63,537 nucleotides of DNA from Neoroseomonas marina (GCF_012927745.1 NZ_JABBKX010000014.1:1-63537), one strand, 5' to 3'; numbered from the stretch's first letter, positions 46,192 through 55,974 are shown. Numbers and translations: made by a program. The notes: generated by a model not told the origin, from the letters alone.

Positions 46192-46581
46192 TCAGGCGAC
46201 GGCCTCGGCCTCCACCTCGACCTTGAAGGCGGGGCTGGCGAGGGCCGCGACGACCAGCAGCGTGCTGGTCGCGGCATGCCCGCCCATGAAGGCGTCGCGC
46301 TTGCCCCGCCAGGCGCCGATCAGCGCCGTGTCGGTCAGGAAGACCGTCATCTTCACGATGTTCGCCGGCGTCATGCCGTGGGCCGCCAGGATCGCGCCGA
46401 GATTGGCCAGCGCCTGGTCGATCTGCGCCGCCGGATCCGCGACCGGCGTCCCGTCCGGCGCCACGCCCACCTGGCCCGAGATGACGAGCCGCTTTCCCTC
46501 GCCCTCGATCAGTGCGGCCTGGGAATAGCGGGAGGCCGGCTTCGGCGCCCCGTCGGGGTTGGAGAAGGTCACGCGGGCCAT
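46192..46581 (-). CDS. RidA-family (YjgF/UK114) protein
   Basis: Protein of 129 aa with GGAG before the ATG. Typical features: RYSQAALIEGEGKRLVISGQ, PAAQIDQALANLGAILAAHG and a C-terminal FKVEVEAEAVA. RidA proteins hydrolyse reactive enamine/imine intermediates from PLP enzymes, using an arginine near the C-terminal end. Here that segment reads ALASPAFKVEVE, where canonical RidA has R before the VEV strand, so it may belong to a related subfamily with another role. Confidence 0.85.
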   Translation of the reverse strand: MARVTFSNPDGAPKPASRYSQAALIEGEGKRLVISGQVGVAPDGTPVADPAAQIDQALANLGAILAAHGMTPANIVKMTVFLTDTALIGAWRGKRDAFMGGHAATSTLLVVAALASPAFKVEVEAEAVA

Positions 46582-46595
46582 GGCAGCGGTCTCCG

Positions 46596-47258
46596 TCAGG
46601 TGGCGGGGGCAGGCACGATGGTGGGCGCGGGCTCGCCGGGCGGGCCTTCGGCAGGCTGGCCTTCGGCGGGCGGCGCAGCGCCCGGCGCCTCGGGTGCGCG
46701 CAGCAGGGACCGCAGGTTGCGCCGCAGCTGGAACTCGAATTCCACGTTCAGCGCGTCGCCGGCGGCACGGACGATCGATTCCGCCGACCGCGCCTGCTCG
46801 GCCTGGTTGGAGGCGGCGGCGACGAGGCCGCGGCGGACCTCGGCATCCACGAAGCCGACCTGGGATCCATCCTCGCCGAGGATCTCGAGCCGGCAGCGCA
46901 TGACGCAGGACAGGCGCTCGGATGCCGCGGCGAACATCCCGCCCGAGGAGACCTCCCGCGTCAGGGTCGCGATCTGGATGCGGAAGCGCGCCGTGCCGGG
47001 GCCGCCGGCGGCCTGCAGCCGGTCCTGGGCCATGGTGCGGACCACGTCGGCCGGGACCAGCGGCGCGGGCGGCATGGTCCGCGTCGCGTTCGGATCGGTC
47101 GCGCCCACCACATCGATCCGCCCCACCGCGAGTCGCAGCGGCAGCAGGTGACCATAGGATGGCGGGCCGGCCGGCGGGGGCGGCGGTTCCTCGGTCGATC
47201 CGCCACAGGCGGCGAGGCCGAGGGAGGTGGCGATGGCAGCGCGGCGGGACAGCGCCAC
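46596..47258 (-). CDS. Putative lipoprotein
   Basis: Protein of 220 aa from a GTG at 47258 with GGAG nine nt upstream; a GTG at 47276 would overlap hslO. It has a twin-arginine-like SRRAAIATSLG and lipobox LAAC, so it should be lipid anchored. The mature part contains a cystatin-like strand set (RFRIQIATLTREVSSGG, CVMRCRLEILGEDGSQVGF), then a helix and a proline/glutamate-rich tail. It resembles LptE-like or ABC-associated small lipoproteins in size, but no family can be fixed. It starts 4 bp after hslO. Confidence 0.7.
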   Translation of the reverse strand: MALSRRAAIATSLGLAACGGSTEEPPPPPAGPPSYGHLLPLRLAVGRIDVVGATDPNATRTMPPAPLVPADVVRTMAQDRLQAAGGPGTARFRIQIATLTREVSSGGMFAAASERLSCVMRCRLEILGEDGSQVGFVDAEVRRGLVAAASNQAEQARSAESIVRAAGDALNVEFEFQLRRNLRSLLRAPEAPGAAPPAEGQPAEGPPGEPAPTIVPAPAT

Positions 47259-47262
47259 GGGC

Positions 47263-48234
47263 CTAGCGCTCCGCACCGGGCAACTCGGCCCGGTCGAAGC
47301 GGAAGCCCAGGTTGCAGAACTCGCAGGTCATGGTGATGGTCCCGTCCTCCGCCATGTGATCGAGGTCCTCCGCGCTGAAGCCGCCCAGCACGCCCGCGAG
47401 CTTCGCGCGCGAGCAACGGCATCCGTAGGAGAGCGCGCGGGCGCGGTCGAGCGCCAGCCCCTCCAGCCCGAACAGCCGGTGCAGCAGTTTCTCGCCGGGC
47501 AACGCGTCGTCCAGCAACTCGGCATCCGTCAGCGTCGCGGCGAGGGCGAGGGCGGTGCGCCAGGCATCGTCCTGCGCCTCGGCATCGAGCTCGGCGCCGA
47601 TCCCGCCCGCGCCCGCCACGCGTTCGAGGATCAGGGCCGCGGCGCGCCAGCCGGATTCGGTCTTCGCGCAGGCGAGGTGCACATGGGTCGCGAGCTGCTC
47701 CGAGGTGCGGAAATAGGTCCCGGTCATCTCGGTCAGGCTCGCGCCTTCGATGGCGACGATGCCCTGGTAGCGGTCCATGTCCGGACCCTGGTCGCAGGTG
47801 AAGGCGAGGTATCCCTGGCCGAGCAGCGCCGCCGCCGAGGGTTCCGCGCCGTCGCCCAGCAGCGGCGCGAGCTTGTCCGGGTTCGGCCGCGCATAGCCGC
47901 GCAGCGCCCCGCCATCGGTGCAATCGGCGAGCAGCATGGGCACCGCCCCGTCGCCCTTGGCCTGCAGGCTGAAGGAGCCGCGGAACTTCAGCGCCGCGGC
48001 GAGCCCTGCCGTCAGCGCCAGCGCCTGGCCGGCGAGGGCGGTGACGACCGGCGGGTAGTCGTGCCGGGCCAGCAGCGCCTCGGCCAGCGCGCCGAGCCGC
48101 ACGAGGCGCCCGCGCACCGGCTTGTCGCGCAGATGGAACGGCTGCACGCCGCGCGCGACGACGATGTCGGGCACGGGCGGGCGGTCATGGTTGAGGAAGT
48201 CGGGCGTGGCGGATGGATCGGTAGGGCTGGACAC
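47263..48234 (-). CDS. hslO: Hsp33 redox-regulated chaperone
   Basis: Protein of 323 aa. The four zinc cysteines are present in the C-terminal part: CRCSRAKLAGVL and TMTCEFCNLGFRF. The N-terminal domain has LLARHDYPPVVTALAGQALAL and DGGALRGYARPN. Under oxidative stress the cysteines form disulfides and the protein becomes an active holdase. Start is a GTG at 48234. It lies between argF and a lipoprotein gene on the same strand, as in other Acetobacteraceae where argD-argF-hslO are often adjacent. Confidence 0.94.
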   Translation of the reverse strand: MSSPTDPSATPDFLNHDRPPVPDIVVARGVQPFHLRDKPVRGRLVRLGALAEALLARHDYPPVVTALAGQALALTAGLAAALKFRGSFSLQAKGDGAVPMLLADCTDGGALRGYARPNPDKLAPLLGDGAEPSAAALLGQGYLAFTCDQGPDMDRYQGIVAIEGASLTEMTGTYFRTSEQLATHVHLACAKTESGWRAAALILERVAGAGGIGAELDAEAQDDAWRTALALAATLTDAELLDDALPGEKLLHRLFGLEGLALDRARALSYGCRCSRAKLAGVLGGFSAEDLDHMAEDGTITMTCEFCNLGFRFDRAELPGAER

Positions 48235-48311
48235 GGGTGGGCCTGAATGTTCAGGCCCCTAGATAGTGTCCCCCGGCCGCCGCGTCCAAGACGCCCGGGG
48301 GTGTGCGCGCC

Positions 48312-49262
48312 TCAGCCGCCCGCGAGCGACCAGAGCAGCACGCCCTTCTGCGCGTGCAGGCGGTTCTCCGCCTCGTCGAACACCACCGATTGTGGGCCGT
48401 CCATCACCTCGTCGGTGATCTCCTCCCCGCGATGGGCGGGCAGGCAGTGCATGACGATCGCATCCGGCGCCGCGTGCTTCAGCAGCGCTGCGTTGAGCTG
48501 GTAGGGCGCGAGCAGGTTGTGCCGCGCCGGGCCCTTGCCGTCGCGCTCGTCCGCCATCGACACCCAGGTGTCGGTGACGACGCAGCGCGCGCCCTTCACC
48601 GCTTCCTGGGGGTCGGTCGTCAGCTCGATCTTGGCACCCTGGGCGCGCGCCCAGTCGATCAGCGCGGCCGGCGGGGCCAGTTCCGGCGGGGTCGCGATGC
48701 GCAGGATGAAGCCGAAGCGCGCCGCGGCCTGGATGAAGGATTGCGCGACGTTGTTGCCGTCCCCGGTCCAGGCGACGACCTGGCCGGCGATCGGGCCGCG
48801 ATGCTCCTCGAAGGTCATCACGTCGGCCATGATCTGGCAGGGATGCGAGACGTCGGTCAGCCCGTTGATCACCGGGACGGTCGCGTATGCGGCCATCTCG
48901 CGGATCTTCGTGACGTCGTCGGTGCGCATCATGATCGCGTCGACGTAGCGGGACAGGACGCGGGCGGTGTCCTTCGGCGTCTCCCCGCGGCCGAGCTGCA
49001 TGTCCTTGGACGACAGCACCACCACCTCGCCGCCCAACTGGCGGATGCCCACCTCGAAGGAGACGCGGGTGCGGGTGGACGGCTTCTCGAAGATCAGCGC
49101 CACGGTCTTGCCGGCGAGGGGGCGGTCGGTGACCTCCCCGCGCTTGGCCTTTTCCGCGAGGTCAAGCATCCGGCGCAGCGTCGGTGCGTCGACGTCCATG
49201 ATCTCGAGGAAGTGGCGGGGGGCGCTCGGCCCCCCGCTGATCGGCTTCAGCACAGCACTCAC
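48312..49262 (-). CDS. argF: Ornithine carbamoyltransferase
   Basis: Protein of 316 aa. The GTG start at 49262 overlaps the argD stop (GTGA). Carbamoyl-phosphate site [14 protein letters not shown], ornithine-binding VVDTWVSM-type segment ([13 protein letters not shown]) and the catalytic [11 protein letters not shown] are intact. It converts ornithine and carbamoyl phosphate to citrulline in arginine biosynthesis. Coupled with argD. Confidence 0.95.
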   Translation of the reverse strand: MSAVLKPISGGPSAPRHFLEIMDVDAPTLRRMLDLAEKAKRGEVTDRPLAGKTVALIFEKPSTRTRVSFEVGIRQLGGEVVVLSSKDMQLGRGETPKDTARVLSRYVDAIMMRTDDVTKIREMAAYATVPVINGLTDVSHPCQIMADVMTFEEHRGPIAGQVVAWTGDGNNVAQSFIQAAARFGFILRIATPPELAPPAALIDWARAQGAKIELTTDPQEAVKGARCVVTDTWVSMADERDGKGPARHNLLAPYQLNAALLKHAAPDAIVMHCLPAHRGEEITDEVMDGPQSVVFDEAENRLHAQKGVLLWSLAGG

Positions 49263-50461
49263 TTCGCCGCCACCTTGGCGGCGGACGGCGTCATGCGGCG
49301 GCAGGCGCGATCGAGCAGCTCGACCGCCTCGTCCGCCTCGGCCTCGGTGATGACGAGCGGCGGCGCCAGGCGCAGCACGTTCATCCCCGCCGCCACCGTC
49401 AGCAGGCCCTCCGCCACGGCGGCACCCTGCATGTCGCCGTTGGACACCTCGGGCTTCAGCTTCAGGCCGCAGAGCAGGCCGCGGCCGCGGACGGCCTCGA
49501 CCACGCTCGGGTGCTTCGCGACGAGGCCTTCCAGCCCGCGCCACAGATGCGCCGAGACGCGCTGCACGCCGTCGAGGAAGCCCGGCGCCAGGATGACGTC
49601 GAGCACCGCGTTGCCTGCCGCGCAGGCGAGCGGGTTGCCGCCATAGGTCGAGCCATGCGTCCCCGGCTTGAGGAACTGCGCGACCTTCTCCTTGGCCAGG
49701 ACGGCGCCGAGCGGGAAGCCGCCGGCGATGCCCTTGGCGGCCGACATGACGTCCGGCTCGATCCCGGCCCATTGATGGGCCCAGAGCTTGCCAGTGCGCC
49801 CCATGCCGGACTGCACCTCGTCGAGCGCCATCAGCAGCCCGTATTCGTCGCAGACCGCGCGGATCTCCTGGAGGAACCGGTCGGAGCAGGGGCGCACGCC
49901 GCCCTCGCCCTGCACCGGCTCGATCATGATCCCCGCAGTCTTGCCGCTGATGGCCGATCGCAGCGCGTTCATGTTGTCGAAGGGCACGTGCTGGAAGCCC
50001 TCGACCGGCGGACCGAAGCCGGCGAGATACTTCTCGTTCCCGGTGGCCGCGAGCGTCGCCAGCGTGCGCCCGTGGAAGGCGCCCTCGAAGCAGATGATCT
50101 CGTAGCGCTCGGGGTGGCCGGTTTCCGCGTGATACTTGCGGACGGCCTTGATCATGCCCTCGTTCGCCTCGGCGCCCGAATTGCCGAAGAAGACGCTGTC
50201 GGCGAAGGAATTGGCGACATGGCGCGCCGCCAGCCGCTCGGCCTCCGGGATGCGATAGAGATTGGAGACGTGCATCACCCGGCCCGCCTGCTCGGCGATC
50301 GCCTTCGTCAGGTGGGGGTTGCCGTGGCCGATGCTGCTGGTCGCGATGCCAGCGCCGAAATCCAGGAATCGTCGCCCATCCACCGTCCACAGGCGCGCGC
50401 CCTCGCCCCGCTCGAAAGCAAGGTCGGCACGGTTGTAGGTCGGCATCAGGGCGGGGATCAC
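49259..50461 (-). CDS. argD: Acetylornithine aminotransferase
   Basis: Protein of 400 aa. The start is a GTG at 50461 with GGAG ten nt upstream; a GTG at 50470 is possible. Class III PLP features: [55 protein letters not shown] (cofactor aspartate) and [18 protein letters not shown] (Schiff-base lysine). Fourth step of the arginine pathway, and may also serve lysine synthesis. First gene of argD-argF. Confidence 0.94.
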   Translation of the reverse strand: MIPALMPTYNRADLAFERGEGARLWTVDGRRFLDFGAGIATSSIGHGNPHLTKAIAEQAGRVMHVSNLYRIPEAERLAARHVANSFADSVFFGNSGAEANEGMIKAVRKYHAETGHPERYEIICFEGAFHGRTLATLAATGNEKYLAGFGPPVEGFQHVPFDNMNALRSAISGKTAGIMIEPVQGEGGVRPCSDRFLQEIRAVCDEYGLLMALDEVQSGMGRTGKLWAHQWAGIEPDVMSAAKGIAGGFPLGAVLAKEKVAQFLKPGTHGSTYGGNPLACAAGNAVLDVILAPGFLDGVQRVSAHLWRGLEGLVAKHPSVVEAVRGRGLLCGLKLKPEVSNGDMQGAAVAEGLLTVAAGMNVLRLAPPLVITEAEADEAVELLDRACRRMTPSAAKVAAK

Positions 50462-50617
50462 TGAATCCACTCTCCGCTTGTTTCCCCCCGCACGGGCGAG
50501 CGCGACCATCGCGGTGCTGGCGCGAGGGAAAGGGCGGAGAATGGCGCAAAAGACGACGCGGAAAAAGGGGCACGGACCCCGAAAAGGTCCGTCCCCGACA
50601 TGGCAGGGCTGCCCTTT

Positions 50618-50639
50618 GGGGAGGGCTCACACCCTCCCC
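50618..50639 (-). terminator. GC hairpin after the small lipoprotein gene
   Basis: An 8-bp stem GGGGAGGG/CCCTCCCC with a 6-nt loop, starting 10 bp downstream of the minus-strand stop. There is no U-tract. It resembles the palindromes near 24161 and 58186. Confidence 0.45.
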
Positions 50640-50648
50640 ATGCCACTG

Positions 50649-50915
50649 TCAGAGGCCCGGCGCGCCCGGATAGCGGCGCGTCGGCGCCGGGGCGTCCACC
50701 GCCCGTTCGAGCGCCGTGCCGGACGGATTGGCGGCCGTCCCGTCACGCTGCTGGGGATAGGCGCCGGACATGTTGGTGCCGAGCGCCCGATCCGTGGCCC
50801 GCCCCGCGGCGGAACCCGGCGGGTCGCCCTGCTGGCGGTCCGACGGGTCGCAGGCGGCCAGGCCGCCGATCAGAAGCGTCGCGATGGCGACGCGAGGCAG
50901 GATGGAAGCAGGCAT
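50649..50915 (-). CDS. Small putative lipoprotein
   Basis: Protein of 88 aa with GGGAGAA before the ATG. The signal sequence MPASILPRVAIATLLIGGLA ends in a lipobox (LAAC, Asp at +2). The mature part is short, polar and disordered (DPSDRQQGDPPGSAAGRATD and a proline-rich end). Asp at +2 is an inner-membrane retention signal in E. coli, of uncertain value here. No function known. Confidence 0.75.
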   Translation of the reverse strand: MPASILPRVAIATLLIGGLAACDPSDRQQGDPPGSAAGRATDRALGTNMSGAYPQQRDGTAANPSGTALERAVDAPAPTRRYPGAPGL

Positions 50916-50984
50916 CGTGTTTCTCCCGAGCGAACCGATGCCTTTGCAACGCCGCGATACAAAGCGGGTTGCATCACGCCGCCG

Positions 50985-51452
50985 TCAGGCGGGATCGCCA
51001 TGGTCGGCAACGAGGCCGGCCGCCTCGATGCCCGCGATGCAGCACTCCTCGTCCTTCGGCGACGCATCGCCGCTGATGCCCACCGCGCCGAGCAGCACAT
51101 TGTTCGCGTCGCGCACCAGCACGCCGCCTTGCACGGGCACGGCCTTTCCGCCGGTCAGGTCCGACAGCGCGTTGGTGAAGCCCGGCACGGCCTGTGCCCG
51201 GCGGGCGAGCTCGCGCGTGCCGAAGCCCATGGCGAGTGCGCCGAAGGCCTTGCCGGTGGCGATCTCGGGCCGGAGGATCGAAGCGCCGTCCTCGCGCTTG
51301 GCGACCTTCAGCTGCCCGCCGGCGTCGAGCACCACCACGCAGAGCGGCAGCAGGCCGATCGCGCGGCCCTTGGCCAACGCCGCATTCGCGATCGTCTCGG
51401 CCTGGGCGAGGGTGAGGCCGTTGATCGCGGCGGGATGGGCGGGCTGGGGCAT
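50985..51452 (-). CDS. GlcG/HbpS-family heme-binding-type protein
   Basis: Protein of 155 aa with GGAGGAA before the ATG. Features: GLTLAQAETIANAALAKGRA, LCVVVLDAGGQLKVAKREDG, KAVPVQGGVLVRDANNVLLG and AVGISGDASPKDEECCIAG. HbpS binds heme in Streptomyces; most GlcG-type members have no known ligand. Cytoplasmic by lack of a signal peptide. It stands alone. Confidence 0.85.
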   Translation of the reverse strand: MPQPAHPAAINGLTLAQAETIANAALAKGRAIGLLPLCVVVLDAGGQLKVAKREDGASILRPEIATGKAFGALAMGFGTRELARRAQAVPGFTNALSDLTGGKAVPVQGGVLVRDANNVLLGAVGISGDASPKDEECCIAGIEAAGLVADHGDPA

Positions 51453-51491
51453 GGCGGTTCCTCCATCGTGAAGCCGCCGGCGGATAGGCGG

Positions 51492-51746
51492 TCAGCGCCG
51501 TCGTGTCGAGCGGCCGCCGCCGCAGAGCCGCTCGCAGGGCACCCCGTCCCGGTCGCCGTCGAGGCGCACGACGCCACAGGTGCGGAAGTGGAACATCGCC
51601 TCCTCGCAGCTCGTCATCTGGGTGCAGTAGGTCTTCTCGCCGCAGCGCCAGGGCGGATTGCCCGGCTGTGGCGGGACGGTGCCGGGCGTCTGCCCGGCGG
51701 CGGCGGCGGTCAGCAGGACGAGGATGGCAAGGGTCAGGCGGGTCAT
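51492..51746 (-). CDS. Secreted excalibur-type calcium-binding protein
   Basis: Protein of 84 aa with GGGAGG before the ATG at 51746. A signal peptide (MTRLTLAILVLLTAAAAG) precedes a cysteine-rich module: YCTQMTSCEEAMFHFRTCG followed by LDGDRDGVPCERLC. The DxDxDG-type loop with flanking cysteines is the excalibur signature, thought to bind calcium at the cell surface. Partner unknown. Confidence 0.82.
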   Translation of the reverse strand: MTRLTLAILVLLTAAAAGQTPGTVPPQPGNPPWRCGEKTYCTQMTSCEEAMFHFRTCGVVRLDGDRDGVPCERLCGGGRSTRRR

Positions 51747-51850
51747 GTCCGGATGCCTCCCGCCCGGCAGCCTGTCGTGCGGACCCCGCCCCGCGCAAGG
51801 CGCATGCGCCGCCGCTTGGGCCCGCCGCCGCCCCATGCGAGAAGGCGCCC

Positions 51851-52471
51851 ATGTCCATCGACCGGGATGAAGGGAAATCGCGCCGCCGCCAGGCGCGCCC
51901 GGCCGGCCAGGCGCCGAATGCGGCCCGGCTGCGGGAGGCGGCGCTTGCCCATCTCGCGCGCTTCGCCGCGACCGAGGCCGGGCTGCGCCGCGTCCTGGAA
52001 CGCAGGGTCGACCGCTGGGCCCGCGCCGCGGAGGCCGAGGACCAGCCGCGCGAAGCCGTGGCCGCGGCCGCTGCCCGCGCCCGCGCCGCCGCCGCCGAGG
52101 TCGCCGCCGCCATGACCGCCGCCGGCGCGGTGGACGACGCCGCCTTCGCCGAAAGCCGCGCCCGGCGCCTGGCCCGCGCCGGCCGGTCGCGCCGCGCCAT
52201 CGCCGCGCACCTGTCCGCGAAGGGCGTCGATGCCGAGACCGCCGCGGCCGCCCTGCCCGAGGGCGAGGAGGCCGAGCTCGACGCCGCGCTCGCCTTCTGC
52301 CGCCGCCGTCGCATCGGCCCTTTCGCCCGCGCCGCCGAGGACATCGAGGCCCGTCGCAAGGCGCTCGCCGCCCTGGCCCGCGGCGGCTTCGCCCAGCCCG
52401 TCGCGCGCAGCGCGCTGTCGATGGACCCCGCCACCGCCGAGGACCGGCTGATTGCGGCACGACGCGGATGA
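51851..52471 (+). CDS. recX: RecX-family regulatory protein
   Basis: Protein of 206 aa, strongly biased to Ala and Arg. It shows the RecX helical repeats: AALAHLARFAATEAGLRRVL, GAVDDAAFAESRARRLARAG and SRRAIAAHLSAKGVDAET. RecX limits RecA filaments. There is no recA nearby. Its stop overlaps the azlC start (ATGA), an unexpected coupling with a transporter, as seen in some alphaproteobacteria. Confidence 0.82.
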   Translation: MSIDRDEGKSRRRQARPAGQAPNAARLREAALAHLARFAATEAGLRRVLERRVDRWARAAEAEDQPREAVAAAAARARAAAAEVAAAMTAAGAVDDAAFAESRARRLARAGRSRRAIAAHLSAKGVDAETAAAALPEGEEAELDAALAFCRRRRIGPFARAAEDIEARRKALAALARGGFAQPVARSALSMDPATAEDRLIAARRG

Positions 52472-53175
52472 GCGGATCCGGCGTCAGCTTCACCCTGAAC
52501 GGCGCGCTGCGCGGGGCGCGGGCCGCGATCCCGCTGGTCGTCGGGACCTTCCCCTTCGGCATCGTGGTCGGCGTGATCTCGGACGCGAAGGGGCTGTCGC
52601 TGCTCGAGACGCTGGCCATGTCGGCGCTGGTCTTCGCCGGGTCCTCGCAGTTGCTGGCGCTGGAACTCTGGAGCGAGCCGGCGCCGGTGCTGGGGGCGAG
52701 CCTCGCCGCGCTGGTGGTGAACATGCGCCTCGCGCCGATGGGCGCGGCGCTGGCGCCGTGGCTGGACCGGCTGAGGGGCCTCAAGCTGTGGGGCACGCTC
52801 GCGACGCTGGTGGACCATTCCTACGCGATGTCGGCGGCCGAGCAGCGGCGCGGCGGGCGGGACGCCGCCTATCTGCTGGGCGTCGGGCTGATGCTCTGGG
52901 CCTTCTGGCTGGTCGCGGTCGGGCTCGGCCATGTGTTCGGCGCCGTGGTGCGGCTGCCGCCGGGGCATCCGTTGTATTTCGCGGCGACGGCGACCTTCTG
53001 CGCCATCCTGGTGCCGGTCTGGCAGGGCGTGCGGCGGGACCTGCTGCCTTGGGCGCTCGCGGTGGCGGTGGCGCTGCTGGCCTGGCGGGCCGGGCTCGGC
53101 GCGCCCTGGCCGCTGCTGGCGGGCGCGCTGTCCGGGGCGTCGCTCGGCGCCTGGCTGGAACTGCGCCGGGCATGA
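52468..53175 (+). CDS. azlC: AzlC-family transporter subunit
   Basis: Protein of 235 aa, multi-spanning. It starts RGARAAIPLVVGTFPFGIVV, then LVFAGSSQLLALELW and NMRLAPMGAALAPWL, all family motifs. With AzlD it forms a putative exporter of branched-chain amino acids. It overlaps recX upstream and azlD downstream by 4 nt each. Confidence 0.9.
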   Translation: MSGSGVSFTLNGALRGARAAIPLVVGTFPFGIVVGVISDAKGLSLLETLAMSALVFAGSSQLLALELWSEPAPVLGASLAALVVNMRLAPMGAALAPWLDRLRGLKLWGTLATLVDHSYAMSAAEQRRGGRDAAYLLGVGLMLWAFWLVAVGLGHVFGAVVRLPPGHPLYFAATATFCAILVPVWQGVRRDLLPWALAVAVALLAWRAGLGAPWPLLAGALSGASLGAWLELRRA

Positions 53176-53474
53176 CGCTGCGCACCGACGTGCTGCTCGC
53201 CATCCTCGGCATGGCGCTGGCGACGTACCTTTGCCGGGCCGGCGGCTACGCCCTGTTCCGCGCCCTGCGTCCGCCGCGCTTCGTCGAGGTGATGCTGCAG
53301 CACCTCCCCGGACCGATCTTCATCGCCTATGTGGCCCCGGCGCTGGCGACGCAGGGGGTCAAGGGATTCGCCGCCGCCGCCGCCGTGGTCGTGACCCAGG
53401 CGACGACCCGCAATCTGGCCGCGGCGATCGCGGTCGGCGTCGGCGCGCTGTGGCTGCTCGGCCTGGTGGGCTGA
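53172..53474 (+). CDS. azlD: AzlD-family transporter subunit
   Basis: Protein of 100 aa with four membrane segments (LLAILGMALATYLCRAGGYA, then LPGPIFIAYVAPALA, and VTQATTRNLAAAIAVGVGAL). The small partner of AzlC, coupled by an ATGA overlap. The next gene starts 13 bp later and may be in the same transcript. Confidence 0.9.
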   Translation: MTLRTDVLLAILGMALATYLCRAGGYALFRALRPPRFVEVMLQHLPGPIFIAYVAPALATQGVKGFAAAAAVVVTQATTRNLAAAIAVGVGALWLLGLVG

Positions 53475-53487
53475 GCGAGGAGAGCAG

Positions 53488-55974
53488 ATGACCGATCCCG
53501 AGCTCGCCGGCGCCATGGCGCTGCACCAGGCCGGCCGGCTGGACGAGGCGATCCGCGCCTATCGCGCGCTGCTCCCGCGTCGCAAGACGGACCCGCAGCT
53601 CAACCACCTGCTCGGCCTCGCGCTGTTCGCGAAGGGGGAGGCGAAGGCGGCGCTGGAGCCGATCCGCGCCGCGCTCATCCGCGTGCCGGGGCATCCGCAG
53701 CTGCTCAACGACATGGGCAACGTGCTGCGTGCGCTCGGCCGGCAGTCCGAGGCGGCGGAGGCCTTCCGCCGCGCGCTCGCGGCGGATGCGAATTTCCACT
53801 TCGCGCGGTTCAACCTCGCCGACGCGCTGCTGGAACTGCGGCGCTTCGCCGAAGGCCTCGCGGCCTATGACGAGATCCTCGCACGGCGCCTGCCGGGCAT
53901 CGATGCCGACCTGCACTGCAACCGCGGCGCCTGCCTCGCCGGGCTGAAGCGGCAGGAGGAGGCGGTCGCCGCCTTCCGCACGGCGCTGTCGCTGCAGCCC
54001 GGCCACGCGGGGGCGACGGCGAACCTCGCCACCGCGTTGCAGGCGCTGGGCCGCGATGCGGAGTCCGTCGAGGCGCTGATGGCCTTCACCGCGCGGCACC
54101 CGGCGACGACGGAGGTCCTGCTCGTCCTCGGCAAGGGGCTGCTGGGGCTGAAGCGGGGGGAGGAGGCGCTCGCCGCCTTCGCCCGCGCCGCGGCGGCCGA
54201 TCCGAAGTCGGACAAGCCGCTCACGGGCCGGGCGCTCGCGCTCGATGCGCTCGGGCGCCATGCCGAGGCGCTGGGGATGCACGACCTCGCCATCGCGGCG
54301 AACCCGAAAAGTGCGGAGGCCCATTCGAACCGCGGCGTGACGCTGCGGAAGATGTGGCGCCTGCGCGATGCGATCGCCGCCTTCGAGGCCGCGCTGCGCA
54401 TCGCGCCGGACAGCGCCGACGCGCTGGTGAACCTCGGCAATGCGCTGACGGATGCGAAGGAGCACGACGCGGCGATCCGCGCCTACCGCAAGGCCATCGC
54501 GCTCGAGGCCGACCTGACGGACGCGCATGCCAATCTCGGCACCGCGCTCGCGCGCACCTCGGACCTCGCGGGCTCGGTCGCGGCCTATGAGGCGGCGCTG
54601 GCGCGCGGGAAGTCAGGCACGACGGCGCATGTGCTGACCTCGCTCGCCTTCACCAAGCTGCGCGGCTGCGACTGGAGCGGGATCGAGGAATTGCAGGCGC
54701 TGATCCGTACCGGCGTCGCCGCCGGGACGGTCGATGCCGGGCCCTTCGAAGTGCTGGGCCTCGCCGACGACCCGGCGCTGAACCTGCTGGCGGCGCGGCG
54801 GCATGTCGAGGTGAACTTCGGCGCCATCCGGCGTGCCGTCCCGACGCCCCCCCCCGGGCCGCGCATCCGCATCGGCTTCGTCTCGACTGACTTCCGCAGC
54901 CATCCGACGCTGCGGCTCTGCGTCCGCATGCTCGAGCTGCTGGACCGCGAGGTGTTCGAGGTCAGCGCCTTCTCGATCGGCCCGCAGATCATCGACGCCA
55001 TGGCCGAACGCGTGAAGGACGGCGTCGACCATTTCCACGACTGCACGCCGATGCCGGACGAGGCGGTGATGGACCTCGCGCGCCGGTCGGGCCTCGACAT
55101 CGCGGTCGACCTCAACGGCTACACGCAAGGGGCGCGCACGGCGCTGTTCGCGCGCGGCCTGGCGCCGGTGCAGGTGAATTTCCTCGGCTATCCCGGCACC
55201 ATCGGCGCGTCCTTCGCCGACTACATCCTGGCCGACCCGACGGTGGTGCCCCCGGGCGACGAGCGCTTCTACGCCGAGCAGGTGGTGCGGATGCCGCATG
55301 CCTACCAGCCGAACGACGACCGGCGCGAGATCGGCGGCAGCGTCCCGACCCGCGCCGTGGCCGGCCTGCCCGAGGACGGCTTCGTCTTCTGCTGCTTCAA
55401 CAATTGCTGGAAGATCCTGCCCGGCACCTTCGCCACCTGGATGCGGCTGCTGGCCGCGGTGCCGGGCTCGGTGTTCTGGCTGCTGGACGAGAACCCGGCG
55501 GCGACGCGCAACCTGCAGCAGGCCGCGGCGTCGCACGGCATCGATCCGACGCGCCTGGTCTTCGCGAAGCGCGCGCCGAACGCGGACCACATCGCGCGGC
55601 ACCGGCTGGCCGACCTGTTCCTCGACACGCTGCCCTACAACGCGCACACGACGACGAGCGACGCACTCTGGGCCGGGCTGCCGGTGCTGACGCTGGAAGG
55701 CCGCGCCTTCCAGGCGCGCGTCGCGGCGAGCCTGCTGCGCGCGGCGGAAATCCCGGACCTGATCACGACCAACGAAGCGGAGTACGAGGCGCTGGCCCTG
55801 GCGCTCGCGCGCGATCCGGAACGGCTGCGCGGCATCCGCGCGCGGCTCGCCGCCAACCTCCCGACCTGCCCGCTGTTCGACAGCGCGCGCTTCGCGCGGG
55901 ACGCGGGCACCGCTTTCCGCCGCATGCACGAACGGCACATCGCGGGCCTGCCCCCCGAAGGGTTCGACGTCTAG
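53488..55974 (+). CDS. TPR protein with GT41 (O-GlcNAc transferase-like) domain
   Basis: Protein of 828 aa with GAGGAGA before the ATG. Residues 1-370 are about ten TPR repeats (for example AAEAFRRALAADANFHFARF, then ADALVNLGNALTDAKEHDAA). From about 450, the SPINDLY/OGT catalytic region: RIRIGFVSTDFRSHPTLRLC, DIAVDLNGYTQGAR, VNFLGYPGTIGASFADYILA, FCCFNNCWKILPGTFATWMR and HTTTSDALWAGLPVLT. Bacterial members glycosylate proteins such as flagellins or adhesins; the acceptor is unknown. Its stop codon shares the palindrome CTAG with the convergent pbpC stop. Confidence 0.9.
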   Translation: MTDPELAGAMALHQAGRLDEAIRAYRALLPRRKTDPQLNHLLGLALFAKGEAKAALEPIRAALIRVPGHPQLLNDMGNVLRALGRQSEAAEAFRRALAADANFHFARFNLADALLELRRFAEGLAAYDEILARRLPGIDADLHCNRGACLAGLKRQEEAVAAFRTALSLQPGHAGATANLATALQALGRDAESVEALMAFTARHPATTEVLLVLGKGLLGLKRGEEALAAFARAAAADPKSDKPLTGRALALDALGRHAEALGMHDLAIAANPKSAEAHSNRGVTLRKMWRLRDAIAAFEAALRIAPDSADALVNLGNALTDAKEHDAAIRAYRKAIALEADLTDAHANLGTALARTSDLAGSVAAYEAALARGKSGTTAHVLTSLAFTKLRGCDWSGIEELQALIRTGVAAGTVDAGPFEVLGLADDPALNLLAARRHVEVNFGAIRRAVPTPPPGPRIRIGFVSTDFRSHPTLRLCVRMLELLDREVFEVSAFSIGPQIIDAMAERVKDGVDHFHDCTPMPDEAVMDLARRSGLDIAVDLNGYTQGARTALFARGLAPVQVNFLGYPGTIGASFADYILADPTVVPPGDERFYAEQVVRMPHAYQPNDDRREIGGSVPTRAVAGLPEDGFVFCCFNNCWKILPGTFATWMRLLAAVPGSVFWLLDENPAATRNLQQAAASHGIDPTRLVFAKRAPNADHIARHRLADLFLDTLPYNAHTTTSDALWAGLPVLTLEGRAFQARVAASLLRAAEIPDLITTNEAEYEALALALARDPERLRGIRARLAANLPTCPLFDSARFARDAGTAFRRMHERHIAGLPPEGFDV

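Noticed and set aside
52452..53474. 340-aa frame spanning azlC and azlD
   Set aside because: It is out of frame through azlC and only its end coincides with AzlD; the two overlapping small genes are the standard arrangement.
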